Source of the DNA: an uncultured Lachnospiraceae bacterium
GTDB taxonomy: Bacteria > Bacillota > Clostridia > Lachnospirales > Lachnospiraceae
NCBI GenBank assembly: GCA_910585965.1
Contig: CAJUHH010000011.1
Coordinates: forward strand, 1 to 64,000
Direction: 5' to 3'
Length of the DNA: 64,000 bases
Position 1 is the first letter of the stretch. Each line of letters begins with the position of its first letter. The notes below the pieces were generated by a model. It was not told where the DNA came from, ran no database searches, and saw only the letters and a list, made by a program, of their open reading frames with translations. Both the position numbers and the translations under genes were made by a program. This document shows positions 15,791 to 23,547 of this stretch, one piece after another.

Positions 15791-17140
15791 ATGAGACAAA
15801 AGAACGTGAAAATGGCAATATGTGCAGTGACAGCAGTCCTTGCATTTTCAGGTATGAACATAGAAGCGAACGCGGCAACGGATCTTTCATCGGTATTACC
15901 GTCGGCGGGAGTGGATTATACATTACAAGCTAACGCGACTTCCCTTAAGAATATAAAGGAAGAAGCGGATACAGAGAAGGCTGGCGCGGAGGAAAAGAAA
16001 ACGGAAGAACAGACGGCGGATGTCGAGATAGACGGGGTATCCGGCAATGCATCTTCCGGGGATGCCAATACAGAGCTGGAAGGAAGCGGTGTTTCCGAAC
16101 AGACGCAGGAAGTGGAAGAAGAAAAAGTAATTGAAGAAACAAAGGAAGTGGACACATCCAACCTGAGCGAGAAGATCTTAAAGGATGTGGCGAAGAAACT
16201 GGACAGGAAGGATGAGGAAGAGAGCTTTAAAAACCTTGTCATTGCAAAGGTAAATGATTACGTAAACGTAAGAAGCATACCGAGCGAAGAAGGCGAGATC
16301 GTCGGCAAGCTTTATGATAAATCGGTCGGCAGCTTTATTTCCGAACAGGATGGATGGTACGAGATCAGATCCGGTTCCGTAACAGGTTATGTCAAAGGCG
16401 AGTATTGCGTAACGGGCGACGATGCGGTGGAGCTGGCAAAACAGGTGGGGACGAGGATCGCCACTGTCACCACGACGACATTGAAAGTAAGGCAGGAACC
16501 CGGCCTGGATACAACGGTGCTTGGCATGGTACCCATTGAGGACGAGCTTGTCGTGACGGAAGAACTGGATGACTGGGTAAAAGTAAACATAGAAGAAGGC
16601 GACGGTTATGTATCGACGGATTACGTAACGCTTTCCACAGAATTTGTGCAGGCAGAATCCAAGGCAGAAGAGGAAGCCAGACTGGCAAAAGAAGAGGCGG
16701 ATCGGAAGGCAGCCCAGGCGGCGGCGAGAAGAGCGGCGGAGAAATCGAATTCTTCCGGCGGCGGTCAGGTGATGTACGCTTCGGGCAACGGCAGTGAAAT
16801 GGGCCGTGCAGTTGCAAATTATGCGCTCCAATTCGTAGGAAACCCGTACGTATACGGCGGAACCAGCCTGACGAACGGCGCGGATTGTTCCGGCTTTGTT
16901 ATGAGCGTATACGCGAACTTCGGCGTAAGCCTTCCTCATTCATCGGCGGCAGACAGAAGCGTAGGCGCGGCGGTAAACGGACTGGCGAATGCACAGCCGG
17001 GCGACTTGGTTTGCTACTCCGGGCATGTGGCGCTGTATATCGGCAATGGGCAGATCGTCCATGCGTCCACATCCAAAACAGGTATTATTGTTTCCAGCGC
17101 AAGCTATAGGACTCCTCTTTCCGTAAGAAGGATTTTCTAG
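15791..17140 (+). CDS. Secreted SH3-NlpC/P60 peptidoglycan endopeptidase
   Basis: This exported cell-wall hydrolase is expected to cut D-Glu-(meso)DAP type bonds. A signal peptide (residues 1-28, ending NIEANAA) precedes an acidic low-complexity linker. Two bacterial SH3 repeats follow (around residues 150-205, DYVNVRSIPSEEGEIVGKLY, and 215-285, LKVRQEPGLDTTVLGMV), then an Ala/Lys-rich coil, then a C-terminal NlpC/P60 domain. The catalytic Cys366 is in GADCSGFV, His412 in SGHVALYIG and a third polar residue (His424) in VHAS. The domain order SH3-SH3-NlpC is typical of autolysins in Clostridia. It has its own promoter and terminator and is monocistronic. Confidence 0.93.
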   Translation: MRQKNVKMAICAVTAVLAFSGMNIEANAATDLSSVLPSAGVDYTLQANATSLKNIKEEADTEKAGAEEKKTEEQTADVEIDGVSGNASSGDANTELEGSGVSEQTQEVEEEKVIEETKEVDTSNLSEKILKDVAKKLDRKDEEESFKNLVIAKVNDYVNVRSIPSEEGEIVGKLYDKSVGSFISEQDGWYEIRSGSVTGYVKGEYCVTGDDAVELAKQVGTRIATVTTTTLKVRQEPGLDTTVLGMVPIEDELVVTEELDDWVKVNIEEGDGYVSTDYVTLSTEFVQAESKAEEEARLAKEEADRKAAQAAARRAAEKSNSSGGGQVMYASGNGSEMGRAVANYALQFVGNPYVYGGTSLTNGADCSGFVMSVYANFGVSLPHSSAADRSVGAAVNGLANAQPGDLVCYSGHVALYIGNGQIVHASTSKTGIIVSSASYRTPLSVRRIF

Positions 17141-17200
17141 GAAAAGGTTATGCTGTGAATGGATGGCCGGGAAATAAGGATAGGAGATAACATGTATCGG

Positions 17201-17229
17201 GCGGATGCTTTTGGGCATCCGCTTTATTT
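17201..17229 (+). terminator. Terminator after the NlpC/P60 gene
   Basis: GCGGATGC (17201-17208) pairs with GCATCCGC (17215-17222) over a six-base loop, followed by TTTATTT. Confidence 0.85.
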
Positions 17230-17244
17230 GTGCCGCAGACTCTG

Positions 17245-17273
17245 TTGACATGTTCAAACAGGTGTGGTATAAG
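17245..17273 (+). promoter_or_regulatory. Promoter of the HAD phosphatase gene
   Basis: TTGACA (17245-17250) and TATAAG (17268-17273) have a 17-base spacer, 31 bases before the ATG. Confidence 0.75.
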
Positions 17274-17304
17274 AGAATTATATCTTAGATAAGGAGAAGA
17301 GGAT

Positions 17305-18114
17305 ATGAAAAACGATATCAGATTGGTTGCGGTTGACATAGACGGCACATTTGTCCGTTCGGACTATACATACGATATTCCGAGGTTTCAACACATTTTA
17401 TCCTGCATGGAAAATGCCGGCTGTCGTTTCGTGGTGGCGAGCGGGAACCAGTATTACCAGTTAAGGGATTTGTTTCCCGGATATGATGAAGAGCTGTCCT
17501 TTGTGGCGGAAAACGGGGCGTTTGTCAAAGACCGAAAGGAACTGGTTTTTACAGCGGACATGGAAAAAGAAACGGTGGATTTTGTGATCGATGTATGCAG
17601 GGAATATCCAGAAGTACGGAATGTCCTGTGCGGCCTGGAAAGCGCGTATTGCCAGCGCGGGACGGTGAGCCAGGAATTTTTTGACCTCACGAAGATATAC
17701 TACCATCGTTTGAAGTGGGTAGAAGATTTTAAGGGGGTAAAGGACCAAATATTGAAATTTGCCCCGACTGTGCCGGAAGAAAAAACATACTTCTATTACG
17801 ATATATTTTGTGAAAAATTCAAAGGGAAAGTGGAACCGACGACGAGCGGCCATGGCTCTATAGATTTAATCGTACCTGGCTGCCATAAGGCATCCGGGCT
17901 GAAGCGGCTCGCGGAGCGCTGGGGGATTTCGCCGGAACAATGCGCTGCTTTCGGGGACGGAGGGAACGACATAGAAATGCTGAATTACTGCGGCCACAGT
18001 TATGCGATGGCAAACGCTCCCCAAAACGTAAAAGATGCGGCAAAATATGTGTGTCCTTCCAATGAAGAGGACGGCGTGCTCGTTACGCTTGAAAAAATAT
18101 TCGCTCAGTCATGA
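17305..18114 (+). CDS. HAD-superfamily (Cof-type) sugar phosphatase
   Basis: The 269-residue cytosolic phosphatase of the Cof/HAD-IIB class acts on sugar phosphates or related small molecules. The nucleophile motif is AVDIDGTFV near residue 8. The second motif Ser/Thr region and motif III Lys (HKASGLKRLAERWG) precede the metal-binding FGDGGNDIEMLNYCG. The C2B cap lies between residues 85 and 190. The substrate cannot be deduced. AAGGAGAAGAGG precedes the ATG. Confidence 0.9.
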   Translation: MKNDIRLVAVDIDGTFVRSDYTYDIPRFQHILSCMENAGCRFVVASGNQYYQLRDLFPGYDEELSFVAENGAFVKDRKELVFTADMEKETVDFVIDVCREYPEVRNVLCGLESAYCQRGTVSQEFFDLTKIYYHRLKWVEDFKGVKDQILKFAPTVPEEKTYFYYDIFCEKFKGKVEPTTSGHGSIDLIVPGCHKASGLKRLAERWGISPEQCAAFGDGGNDIEMLNYCGHSYAMANAPQNVKDAAKYVCPSNEEDGVLVTLEKIFAQS

Positions 18115-18186
18115 GAGAATAGCAGATGTGTCTTTTTCAGCCATTGTCAAGGAATTTTCAGAATATATCTTTTTGGGGAAAAAGGC

Positions 18187-18460
18187 TTGACAAAGACAGA
18201 CTTGTACAAGTTATACAAAAAAGAGATTTTAAGGACATATTTCCATAAAATGGAAGGCCGGGTTATCCACATAGAAAAATGGCTGAAAATAAGGGTTAAT
18301 GATTTATACACGGTTTTATCCACAATATCCACAGAAATGGATAGGAAAATGGTAGGGATTGCGGCAGCGGCGATTGGAACAGATGTTTTGTTTATTATGT
18401 TAAAAACGGGAAAAAAGGCGTAAAATGCCGAAAACTGTATTGGCATACAATAGCGCTTAA
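18187..18460 (+). promoter_or_regulatory. Intergenic region with promoter and DnaA-box cluster
   Basis: This gene-poor stretch contains TTGACA (18187-18192) with TTATAC (18211-18216) as a candidate promoter, and three DnaA-box 9-mers in the same orientation: TTATCCACA at 18263-18271, TTATCCACA at 18316-18324 and ATATCCACA directly abutting at 18325-18333. A TTG-started 78-residue frame crosses it but has no good ribosome site. The function is inferred only. Confidence 0.5.
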
Positions 18461-18464
18461 ATTG

Positions 18465-18494
18465 TTGCATAGGTATGGCACAATATGGTATAAT
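18465..18494 (+). promoter_or_regulatory. Promoter of hpf
   Basis: TTGCAT (18465-18470) and TATAAT (18489-18494) are 18 bases apart. Transcription from here begins downstream of a longer in-frame start at 18475, so it supports the ATG at 18574. Confidence 0.65.
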
Positions 18495-18573
18495 GTTTGA
18501 AAACAATATACTGGGCGAAGAGAAATTCAGGGTATATGGTTTGGACAATAATCCAATGAAAGGGATGAGTGGT

Positions 18574-19101
18574 ATGAAGTTTGTTATAGTAGGCAAGAAC
18601 ATCGAAGTGACACAGGGGTTAAAAACGGCAGTAGAAGAAAAGATCGGGAAGCTGGAGAGGTATTTTAATCCGGAAACGGAAATACATGTGACGCTGAGCG
18701 TGGAAAAAGAGCGTCAGAAGATAGAAGTGACCATTCCGGTAAAAGGAAGCATTATCCGTTCGGAGCAGGTCAGCAACGATATGTATGTTTCTATCGACCT
18801 GGTAGAAGAGATTATTGAAAGGCAGATTAAAAAGTATAAAAATAAGCTGATAGACCAGAAGCAGTCCGCAGGCTTTTTCAAGCAGGAGTTTATTGAGAAA
18901 GATTACATGGACGACGAGGAAGTCAAGATTATACGTACGAAGAAATTCGATATCAAGCCGATGTATCCGGAGGATGCATGCGTGCAGATGGAACTTCTCG
19001 GCCATAGCTTTTTCGTATTTAATAATGCGGAGACAGGCCAGGTAAACGTTGTGTACAAGAGAAAGGGAAATACTTACGGACTGATCGAGCCTGAAGTATA
19101 A
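18574..19101 (+). CDS. hpf: Long-form ribosome hibernation promoting factor
   Basis: HPF binds the decoding centre and, in its long form, dimerises 70S ribosomes into inactive 100S particles in stationary phase. The N-terminal S30AE domain (KFVIVGKNIEVTQGL...; about residues 1-100) is followed by a linker and the C-terminal dimerisation domain with VKIIRTKKFDIKPMYPEDAC and HSFFVFNNAETG. Its 175 residues are normal for the long form. The ATG at 18574 has AAAGGG nine bases upstream and lies downstream of its own promoter. Confidence 0.95.
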   Translation: MKFVIVGKNIEVTQGLKTAVEEKIGKLERYFNPETEIHVTLSVEKERQKIEVTIPVKGSIIRSEQVSNDMYVSIDLVEEIIERQIKKYKNKLIDQKQSAGFFKQEFIEKDYMDDEEVKIIRTKKFDIKPMYPEDACVQMELLGHSFFVFNNAETGQVNVVYKRKGNTYGLIEPEV

Positions 19102-19130
19102 TAGGACAAGCTGGAAAGAAAAATATAAAA

Positions 19131-19159
19131 GGTGCGTGGCATGGCCGCGCATCTTTTTT
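19131..19159 (+). terminator. Terminator of hpf
   Basis: GGTGCGTGGC (19131-19140) pairs with GCCGCGCATC (19144-19153), with two wobble pairs and an ATG loop, and is followed by six T. Confidence 0.85.
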
Positions 19160-19180
19160 CATATATTGCAATGAGACTAG

Positions 19181-19316
19181 TGTGAGAAGTACTTCTAAAG
19201 CTCATGCCAGAGGGCATTTCGCTAAGAAGTACTAGACTTGCTTCGCAAGTCTTCTCACACCGAAGAACGCCTGAAATGCGGCGTTCTTCCCGTTGACGGT
19301 TTGTGCCGCCGGGGGG
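19181..19316. repeat. Nested inverted-repeat cluster between hpf and the M23 gene
   Basis: GTGTGAGAAG (19181-19190) pairs with CTTCTCACAC (19251-19260). Inside it AGTACTTCT pairs with AGAAGTACT, and GACTTGC-TTC-GCAAGTC makes a tight hairpin. Directly after, GAAGAACGCC pairs with GGCGTTCTTC (19262-19289) and a GCCGCC/GGCGGC stem follows. No coding function is seen. Confidence 0.7.
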
Positions 19317-19332
19317 CGGCATGGAGGTTAAA

Positions 19333-20439
19333 ATGCAATATTTGAAAAAAATAAGAAATGCAATATTGGTCGAAAGTATACTGCTGGTATCGCTGTACAG
19401 TGTATTTATGACGGACATATTAAAAGAAGGCATAGGGGTAGAGCAGACACAAGCGATAGAGGTAGGTTCGGTGGGGGAGCGGGAATATATTAAATGGGTG
19501 GATTTCAATGTCTCTTATGAAGCTTTGTGCGAGGCGTACCGATGGGACGTGGAGACTTATGAGGAGACGCTGGAGGATAAGGATGCAGTGCATGTAGGCT
19601 GGATCGAACTGCTGGCCTATACGGCAGCCAGGCATGGAGGGGAATTCCCGTCCGGCACGGTTTCCGAGATCGCCCGGACGGCGGAGAAGCTGAAAACCGG
19701 GGAAACAACGATGCAGGAACTTACCGGGGATATGAAATACTACGCTTATTACCTGGAGGCATACCGGGCCGTATTGGGCGGTTTTGTCGGGGAATATGAG
19801 ATACAAAAGGAAACGGAGGAAGGGGGAGTGGAGTGGAAAAAATGCTATGGCCTGAAAGCCTTCTCTCCGATTGCAAAAGGGTTTGAATATAGCGATTACG
19901 ATGATTTCGGGGCAGCCAGAAGCTATGGATATTCCAGGCCGCATCTGGGGCATGACATGGTTGGGCAAATTGGAACCCCCGTGGTCGCAATTGAGTCCGG
20001 TTACGTGGAGGCCATCGGATGGAACCAATACGGCGGCTGGCGGCTGGGCATCCGCAGCTTTGACGGGAAAAGGTACTATTATTACGCCCATCTGCGCCAA
20101 AATTTCCCTTACTATAAAGGGCTGGAAGAGGGAAGCGTGGTGACGGCCGGGCAGGTGATCGGTTATATGGGTCATACGGGCTATAGCAAGACGGAGAACG
20201 TCAATAACATCAAAGTCGTCCATCTTCATTGGGGGCTGCAGCTTATTTTCGACGAATCGCAGAAAGAGGGCAACAACGAGATATGGATAGACTGCTATAA
20301 TTTGACGAGGTTCCTTTATAAAAACCGTTCGGAAACAGCGAAGGATGCGGAAACGAAAGAATGGTACCGTATCTATGAGATGAAAGATCCGGCGGTGGAG
20401 AAGTATATGGAGGGGAAGAAAGAGAAGGGGAGCCTTTAA
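19333..20439 (+). CDS. Membrane-anchored M23-family peptidase (LytM-like)
   Basis: The protein has an N-terminal signal-anchor (residues 8-26, ILVESILLVSLYSVF), an alpha-helical middle region and a C-terminal M23 domain. The zinc ligands are recognisable in RPHLGHDM and the final HLHWGLQ, with YYAHL between. It may be a peptidoglycan endopeptidase or, as in several Clostridia, an envelope or sporulation-linked M23 protein; the role cannot be decided. The ATG at 19333 is chosen because GGAGGT (19323-19328) lies four bases upstream. An earlier ATG (19321) overlaps that site. Confidence 0.85.
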   Translation: MQYLKKIRNAILVESILLVSLYSVFMTDILKEGIGVEQTQAIEVGSVGEREYIKWVDFNVSYEALCEAYRWDVETYEETLEDKDAVHVGWIELLAYTAARHGGEFPSGTVSEIARTAEKLKTGETTMQELTGDMKYYAYYLEAYRAVLGGFVGEYEIQKETEEGGVEWKKCYGLKAFSPIAKGFEYSDYDDFGAARSYGYSRPHLGHDMVGQIGTPVVAIESGYVEAIGWNQYGGWRLGIRSFDGKRYYYYAHLRQNFPYYKGLEEGSVVTAGQVIGYMGHTGYSKTENVNNIKVVHLHWGLQLIFDESQKEGNNEIWIDCYNLTRFLYKNRSETAKDAETKEWYRIYEMKDPAVEKYMEGKKEKGSL

Positions 20440-20529
20440 GCAAAAAAGCGGAATTCATTTGGAGCGGCTTGGAGGTTGGTCTGTCCCGTCGGTATTAGAA
20501 ATTGTGAAAGAGTTTTCCTGATATAGTGG

Positions 20530-20579
20530 CTGTAAATTGCGCTGTCACCTTCCGTCAGGGGGGACAGCGCTATTTGCAG
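20530..20579. terminator. Bidirectional terminator between convergent genes
   Basis: GCGCTGTC and GACAGCGC form the core of a long stem that extends outward through nearly complementary TGTAAATT/TATTTGCA flanks, between the convergent M23 and ccdA-tlpA genes. Confidence 0.7.
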
Positions 20580-20582
20580 CTA

Positions 20583-21911
20583 TTATTGTGTCGGTGAGGC
20601 ATCCCTTGTCTGCTCGATAATGCTCTGCATAATGTCCTTCGTGATCTGGCCGGTGACATATCCGTATACGTTGCCGCTGCTGTCGATCATGAAGGTGGTG
20701 GGGTAGGCGCTGATGCCGTAATAGTAGGCCAGGCTTCCGCCGGTATCCATAACGACGGGGTAGGTATAGTTGTTTTCTTCGAGAAATGCCGCGATGCTTT
20801 CCACATTTCCCTCCCTTCCAGTATCGGGGGAGGCTACGCCGAGGACGACCACATCGGACTGGTTTTCCCCATATTCCTCATAGATTTCCTGGATTTCAGG
20901 CATTTCGGCCCTGCAGGGAGGACACCAGGTGGCCCAGAAGTTAAGGAATATAATTTTTCCTTTGTAATCGGCCATGGTATGCACATTGCCGTACTGGTCC
21001 TCCAAAGTAAAGTCCGGCGCAGGGACGGCTTCCGCATCTGCGTTATCTGTTGAATCGGAATGGGAGTCTGTATTGGAATTTTCTGCGGCATCGGAATCTG
21101 CTGTTGCATCATTGGCTTCCTCTTGTTCAACGGAATCGGTTTGGGGAGACTCCGCTTCCTGCCCTATGTTCTGGCTGACGGAAGGATTGCCGGAGAGGTA
21201 TGCGCTGATGCCGTTCATCCATCCCGTGAACATCATAACTCCGATAAAGATCATGAGTACGCCCCCGATTTTTACCGTATATTTCACGGCAGAGCGATAT
21301 TTTTTGAAAAAGTCCAGCAAGGCTTTCGTAAACAGGCCGACTGCCAGGAAAGGCAGGACAAAGCCCAGGGTGTAGACACCGATCAGCAGGAACCCGATTG
21401 TCTGGGAAGAGGCCGAGGCGGCCAGGAGCAGTACGCTGGCAAGCGCCGGTCCGACGCAGGGGGTCCAGGCAAAACTGAAAGTAAAGCCAAGAATCAGGGC
21501 CGTGAAAGGATTCAGCGCAAGGCTGTCCGGCTGAAAATGAAAGCGATGTTCTTTGGATAAGGAAGAGCTGCCGAACACCCCCAGCTGATAGAGGCCGAAC
21601 AAAACGACAATGATTCCTCCAATACGCGTAAACCATGTCTGATAGTTATGAAAAAATTTCCCCACAGCGGTAAAACTGAAGCCGAGAAGAAAGAAGGCAA
21701 AGCTGATGCCAAGAACAAAAAACAAAGTATTTCTCATAACCCGGCTTCTTTTATAAGTAATATTCCCTTCCTCGTCCGTCGTTTTTGCCCCTCCTGACAA
21801 GTAGCCGATGTACAGAGGAATCAACGGCAGTACGCAAGGGGAGAAAAAGCTGACCAGCCCTTGGAAAAAGACGGTGATCGAAGAAATTCCTGTTTCAAAT
21901 GTAAGATTCAT
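20583..21911 (-). CDS. CcdA-TlpA fusion: membrane thiol transporter with thioredoxin-like domain
   Basis: The 442 residues combine two functions. The N-terminal half is a CcdA/DsbD-beta type membrane protein that moves reducing power across the membrane (FFSPCVLPLIPLYIGYLSGG near the start, about six helices, and a second Cys in SFAWTPCVGP). A Ser/Asp/Glu-rich linker (about residues 245-295) leads to a TlpA/ResA-like thioredoxin domain with NFWATWCPPCRAEMPEIQ. Electrons would pass from cytosolic thioredoxin to the external domain to reduce proteins or oxidants outside. GGAAAGGA lies upstream of the ATG at 21911. The gene stands alone, converging on the M23 gene. Confidence 0.93.
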   Translation of the reverse strand: MNLTFETGISSITVFFQGLVSFFSPCVLPLIPLYIGYLSGGAKTTDEEGNITYKRSRVMRNTLFFVLGISFAFFLLGFSFTAVGKFFHNYQTWFTRIGGIIVVLFGLYQLGVFGSSSLSKEHRFHFQPDSLALNPFTALILGFTFSFAWTPCVGPALASVLLLAASASSQTIGFLLIGVYTLGFVLPFLAVGLFTKALLDFFKKYRSAVKYTVKIGGVLMIFIGVMMFTGWMNGISAYLSGNPSVSQNIGQEAESPQTDSVEQEEANDATADSDAAENSNTDSHSDSTDNADAEAVPAPDFTLEDQYGNVHTMADYKGKIIFLNFWATWCPPCRAEMPEIQEIYEEYGENQSDVVVLGVASPDTGREGNVESIAAFLEENNYTYPVVMDTGGSLAYYYGISAYPTTFMIDSSGNVYGYVTGQITKDIMQSIIEQTRDASPTQ

Positions 21912-21963
21912 ATCCTGTTTCTATCCTTTCCAACTAATATATCCCCTATCATAGCATGGGAAA

Positions 21964-22368
21964 GAATAGAATGTCCATATCCCAAATTTCCGCAGGCGGC
22001 ATGGCGTGTCAGAAGGAGGGAGGGCCGAGAGAGGGTAGGGGCGGCTGGGGAAGGAAGCCTGGCTGAGGACGCTGGCTTTTTCTGTTGCGTACAAGCAGCC
22101 ATTTCACTTATGAAATGGAGAACAGACTAGGGTGACATTGCCATGGATGGCAATGTCAGGAAACATAGGACAGGATGTCCTTCGTTTCCGACCCGATCGG
22201 TTCGACATCATATACCCATTTCATTAGTGAAATCTGCTTGGAAGCTCCAGAAAAAGCCAGCGTCCTCAGCCAGGCTTCCTTCCCCAGCCGCCCCTACCCT
22301 CTCTCGGCCCTCCCTCCTTCTGACACGCCATGCCGCCTGCGGAAATTTGGGATATGGACATTCTATTC
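21964..22368. repeat. Long inverted repeat element, copy 1 (121-bp perfect arms, conserved 163-bp core)
   Basis: Bases 21964-22084 and 22248-22368 are perfect inverted copies of each other (121 bp). They enclose a 163-bp core (22085-22247) that is about 80% identical, without gaps, to the core of the element at 31003-31378, although the arms of the two elements are unrelated. The core holds nested stems: AAGCAG..CTGCTT, TGACATTGCCA..TGGCAATGTCA and AGGACA..TGTCCT. It lies between ccdA-tlpA and the bile salt hydrolase gene, with no coding potential. Confidence 0.9.
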
Positions 22369-22380
22369 CCTGGCTATTTT

Positions 22381-23358
22381 TTAGTTTGCCCACGCGATTT
22401 GCTGGGAAGTCGTCAGGGGGTATGTGCGAAGGATATCGGAAACCAAGTTTTCCCTATGCATATCGATGGCAGTAATCTGGTTATTTCCGTATGTCTTATA
22501 ATAGTAGATTCCTTTTGCCGCATTCATGCAGCAGGAATAGGTGGTGATGTCATAGAGTTCCTGGGGGGTGATGACGCTTCCCCGGATCATGGATACGGAG
22601 TCCAGTATATGGAAAAACTGGGAAATGCTGCTCATTTCGTCTTTTTCGCAGATGGAGTTCAGGCTGAGATAGGCGGCTTTGACGAAACGGGAAGCAGGGG
22701 AATAATCCCCGGGCAGGCCGACACAGCCGAGACCCTGGCCGAAGGGGACAAGGCTTTTGATCGAGCTGAAACAGTTGGTCGGACAGCTGGAAGTCAGGTT
22801 CATGTACTGGCAGAGGTTGGTGGTCTGGAAACCGAAAGCGGGATTATTGGTCAGCACCCCGATCGGATTTTCGCATACGTCCATACCGGCTTTTGTATTT
22901 TCCAGCACAAGGGAACCTGTGCTGTCGGCGATGTGCCAGTGCAGGGGCGCTAAAGGAAGAGACGCGCTGAAAGGAATGCCTACCAGATGGGTAGAGTCAA
23001 GAAGCTTTTTGGCTTCCGTTATGGAGGCGCACTGGCCCAGTACCCAGAGGATCAGCTCAAAGGGGGAGATATTTTTGCTGTCGCCGGCTTCTTCCGGCGG
23101 GTAGTAAGCGGTGTCAGGGAAATTCAGCCCTGCCATACAAAGGCCCTTTTCGTTGACGGCTTCAGCATAGAGAGGATAACCTTCTATGACAGTCGCCATG
23201 CCGAGCATGGCATAGTGCTTATCCATAATGCTTGTTCTGCGGAAAGGAAGAGGATAGTTTCTAGGCGTAAAAACGACGCATTCATTAAAGTTGTATTCAA
23301 AGTCCATGGTACGGCCGAAATAAAAATCATTTGTTGTCATTGCAATACTGGTACACAT
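22381..23358 (-). CDS. bsh: Bile salt hydrolase (choloylglycine hydrolase)
   Basis: This Ntn-hydrolase cleaves glycine or taurine from conjugated bile acids and is a hallmark of intestinal bacteria. The ATG at 23358 (GGAGGT seven bases upstream) puts Cys at position 2, the N-terminal nucleophile exposed after Met removal (MCTSIAM). Other active-site features are FGRTMDFEY, AGLNFP, VLTNNP and the SPASRF arginine. The motifs LPLAPLHWHIAD and YGNNQITAIDM resemble the Clostridium perfringens enzyme more than penicillin V acylases. Its 325 residues are full length. There is no signal peptide, so it is cytosolic. No bile transporter gene is adjacent. Confidence 0.93.
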   Translation of the reverse strand: MCTSIAMTTNDFYFGRTMDFEYNFNECVVFTPRNYPLPFRRTSIMDKHYAMLGMATVIEGYPLYAEAVNEKGLCMAGLNFPDTAYYPPEEAGDSKNISPFELILWVLGQCASITEAKKLLDSTHLVGIPFSASLPLAPLHWHIADSTGSLVLENTKAGMDVCENPIGVLTNNPAFGFQTTNLCQYMNLTSSCPTNCFSSIKSLVPFGQGLGCVGLPGDYSPASRFVKAAYLSLNSICEKDEMSSISQFFHILDSVSMIRGSVITPQELYDITTYSCCMNAAKGIYYYKTYGNNQITAIDMHRENLVSDILRTYPLTTSQQIAWAN

Positions 23359-23547
23359 GTACAAGACCTCCTTCTTGCCGGTAACGGCGGTTTATAAAAG
23401 TGTATTCCTTTTTGGGGAATTTATACTCCCGGTTTTGCTGATGGCAGGATATTTTTTCCTAAATACATTAAATGCCATAATATTTGCCATCTCTATCCGT
23501 ATCTATTATAAAGAATACCATGCGACAAAGAAAAGGGAGGAAGGATT

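Noticed and set aside
18263..18333. Chromosomal replication origin
   Set aside because: Three boxes only, with no dnaA/dnaN neighbours and no obvious AT-rich unwinding region. It is kept as a DnaA-box cluster.
18187..18423. A 78-residue TTG-started frame upstream of hpf
   Set aside because: Its start codon is part of a TTGACA promoter hexamer, no ribosome site precedes it, and it spans the DnaA-box cluster.
22100..22475. Proline/Ser-rich frames inside the long inverted repeat
   Set aside because: They mirror each other because of the inverted repeat, have no ribosome sites, and end in unrelated neighbours.
22381..23358. Penicillin V acylase rather than bile salt hydrolase
   Set aside because: The motif set around N-L-F/P, SPASRF and YGNNQITAIDM is closer to the Clostridium bile salt hydrolases, although specificity cannot be proved from sequence.
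23365..23547. tRNA or small RNA gene
   Set aside because: No cloverleaf or strong hairpin was seen. No tRNA or rRNA gene was found anywhere in the window by eye.
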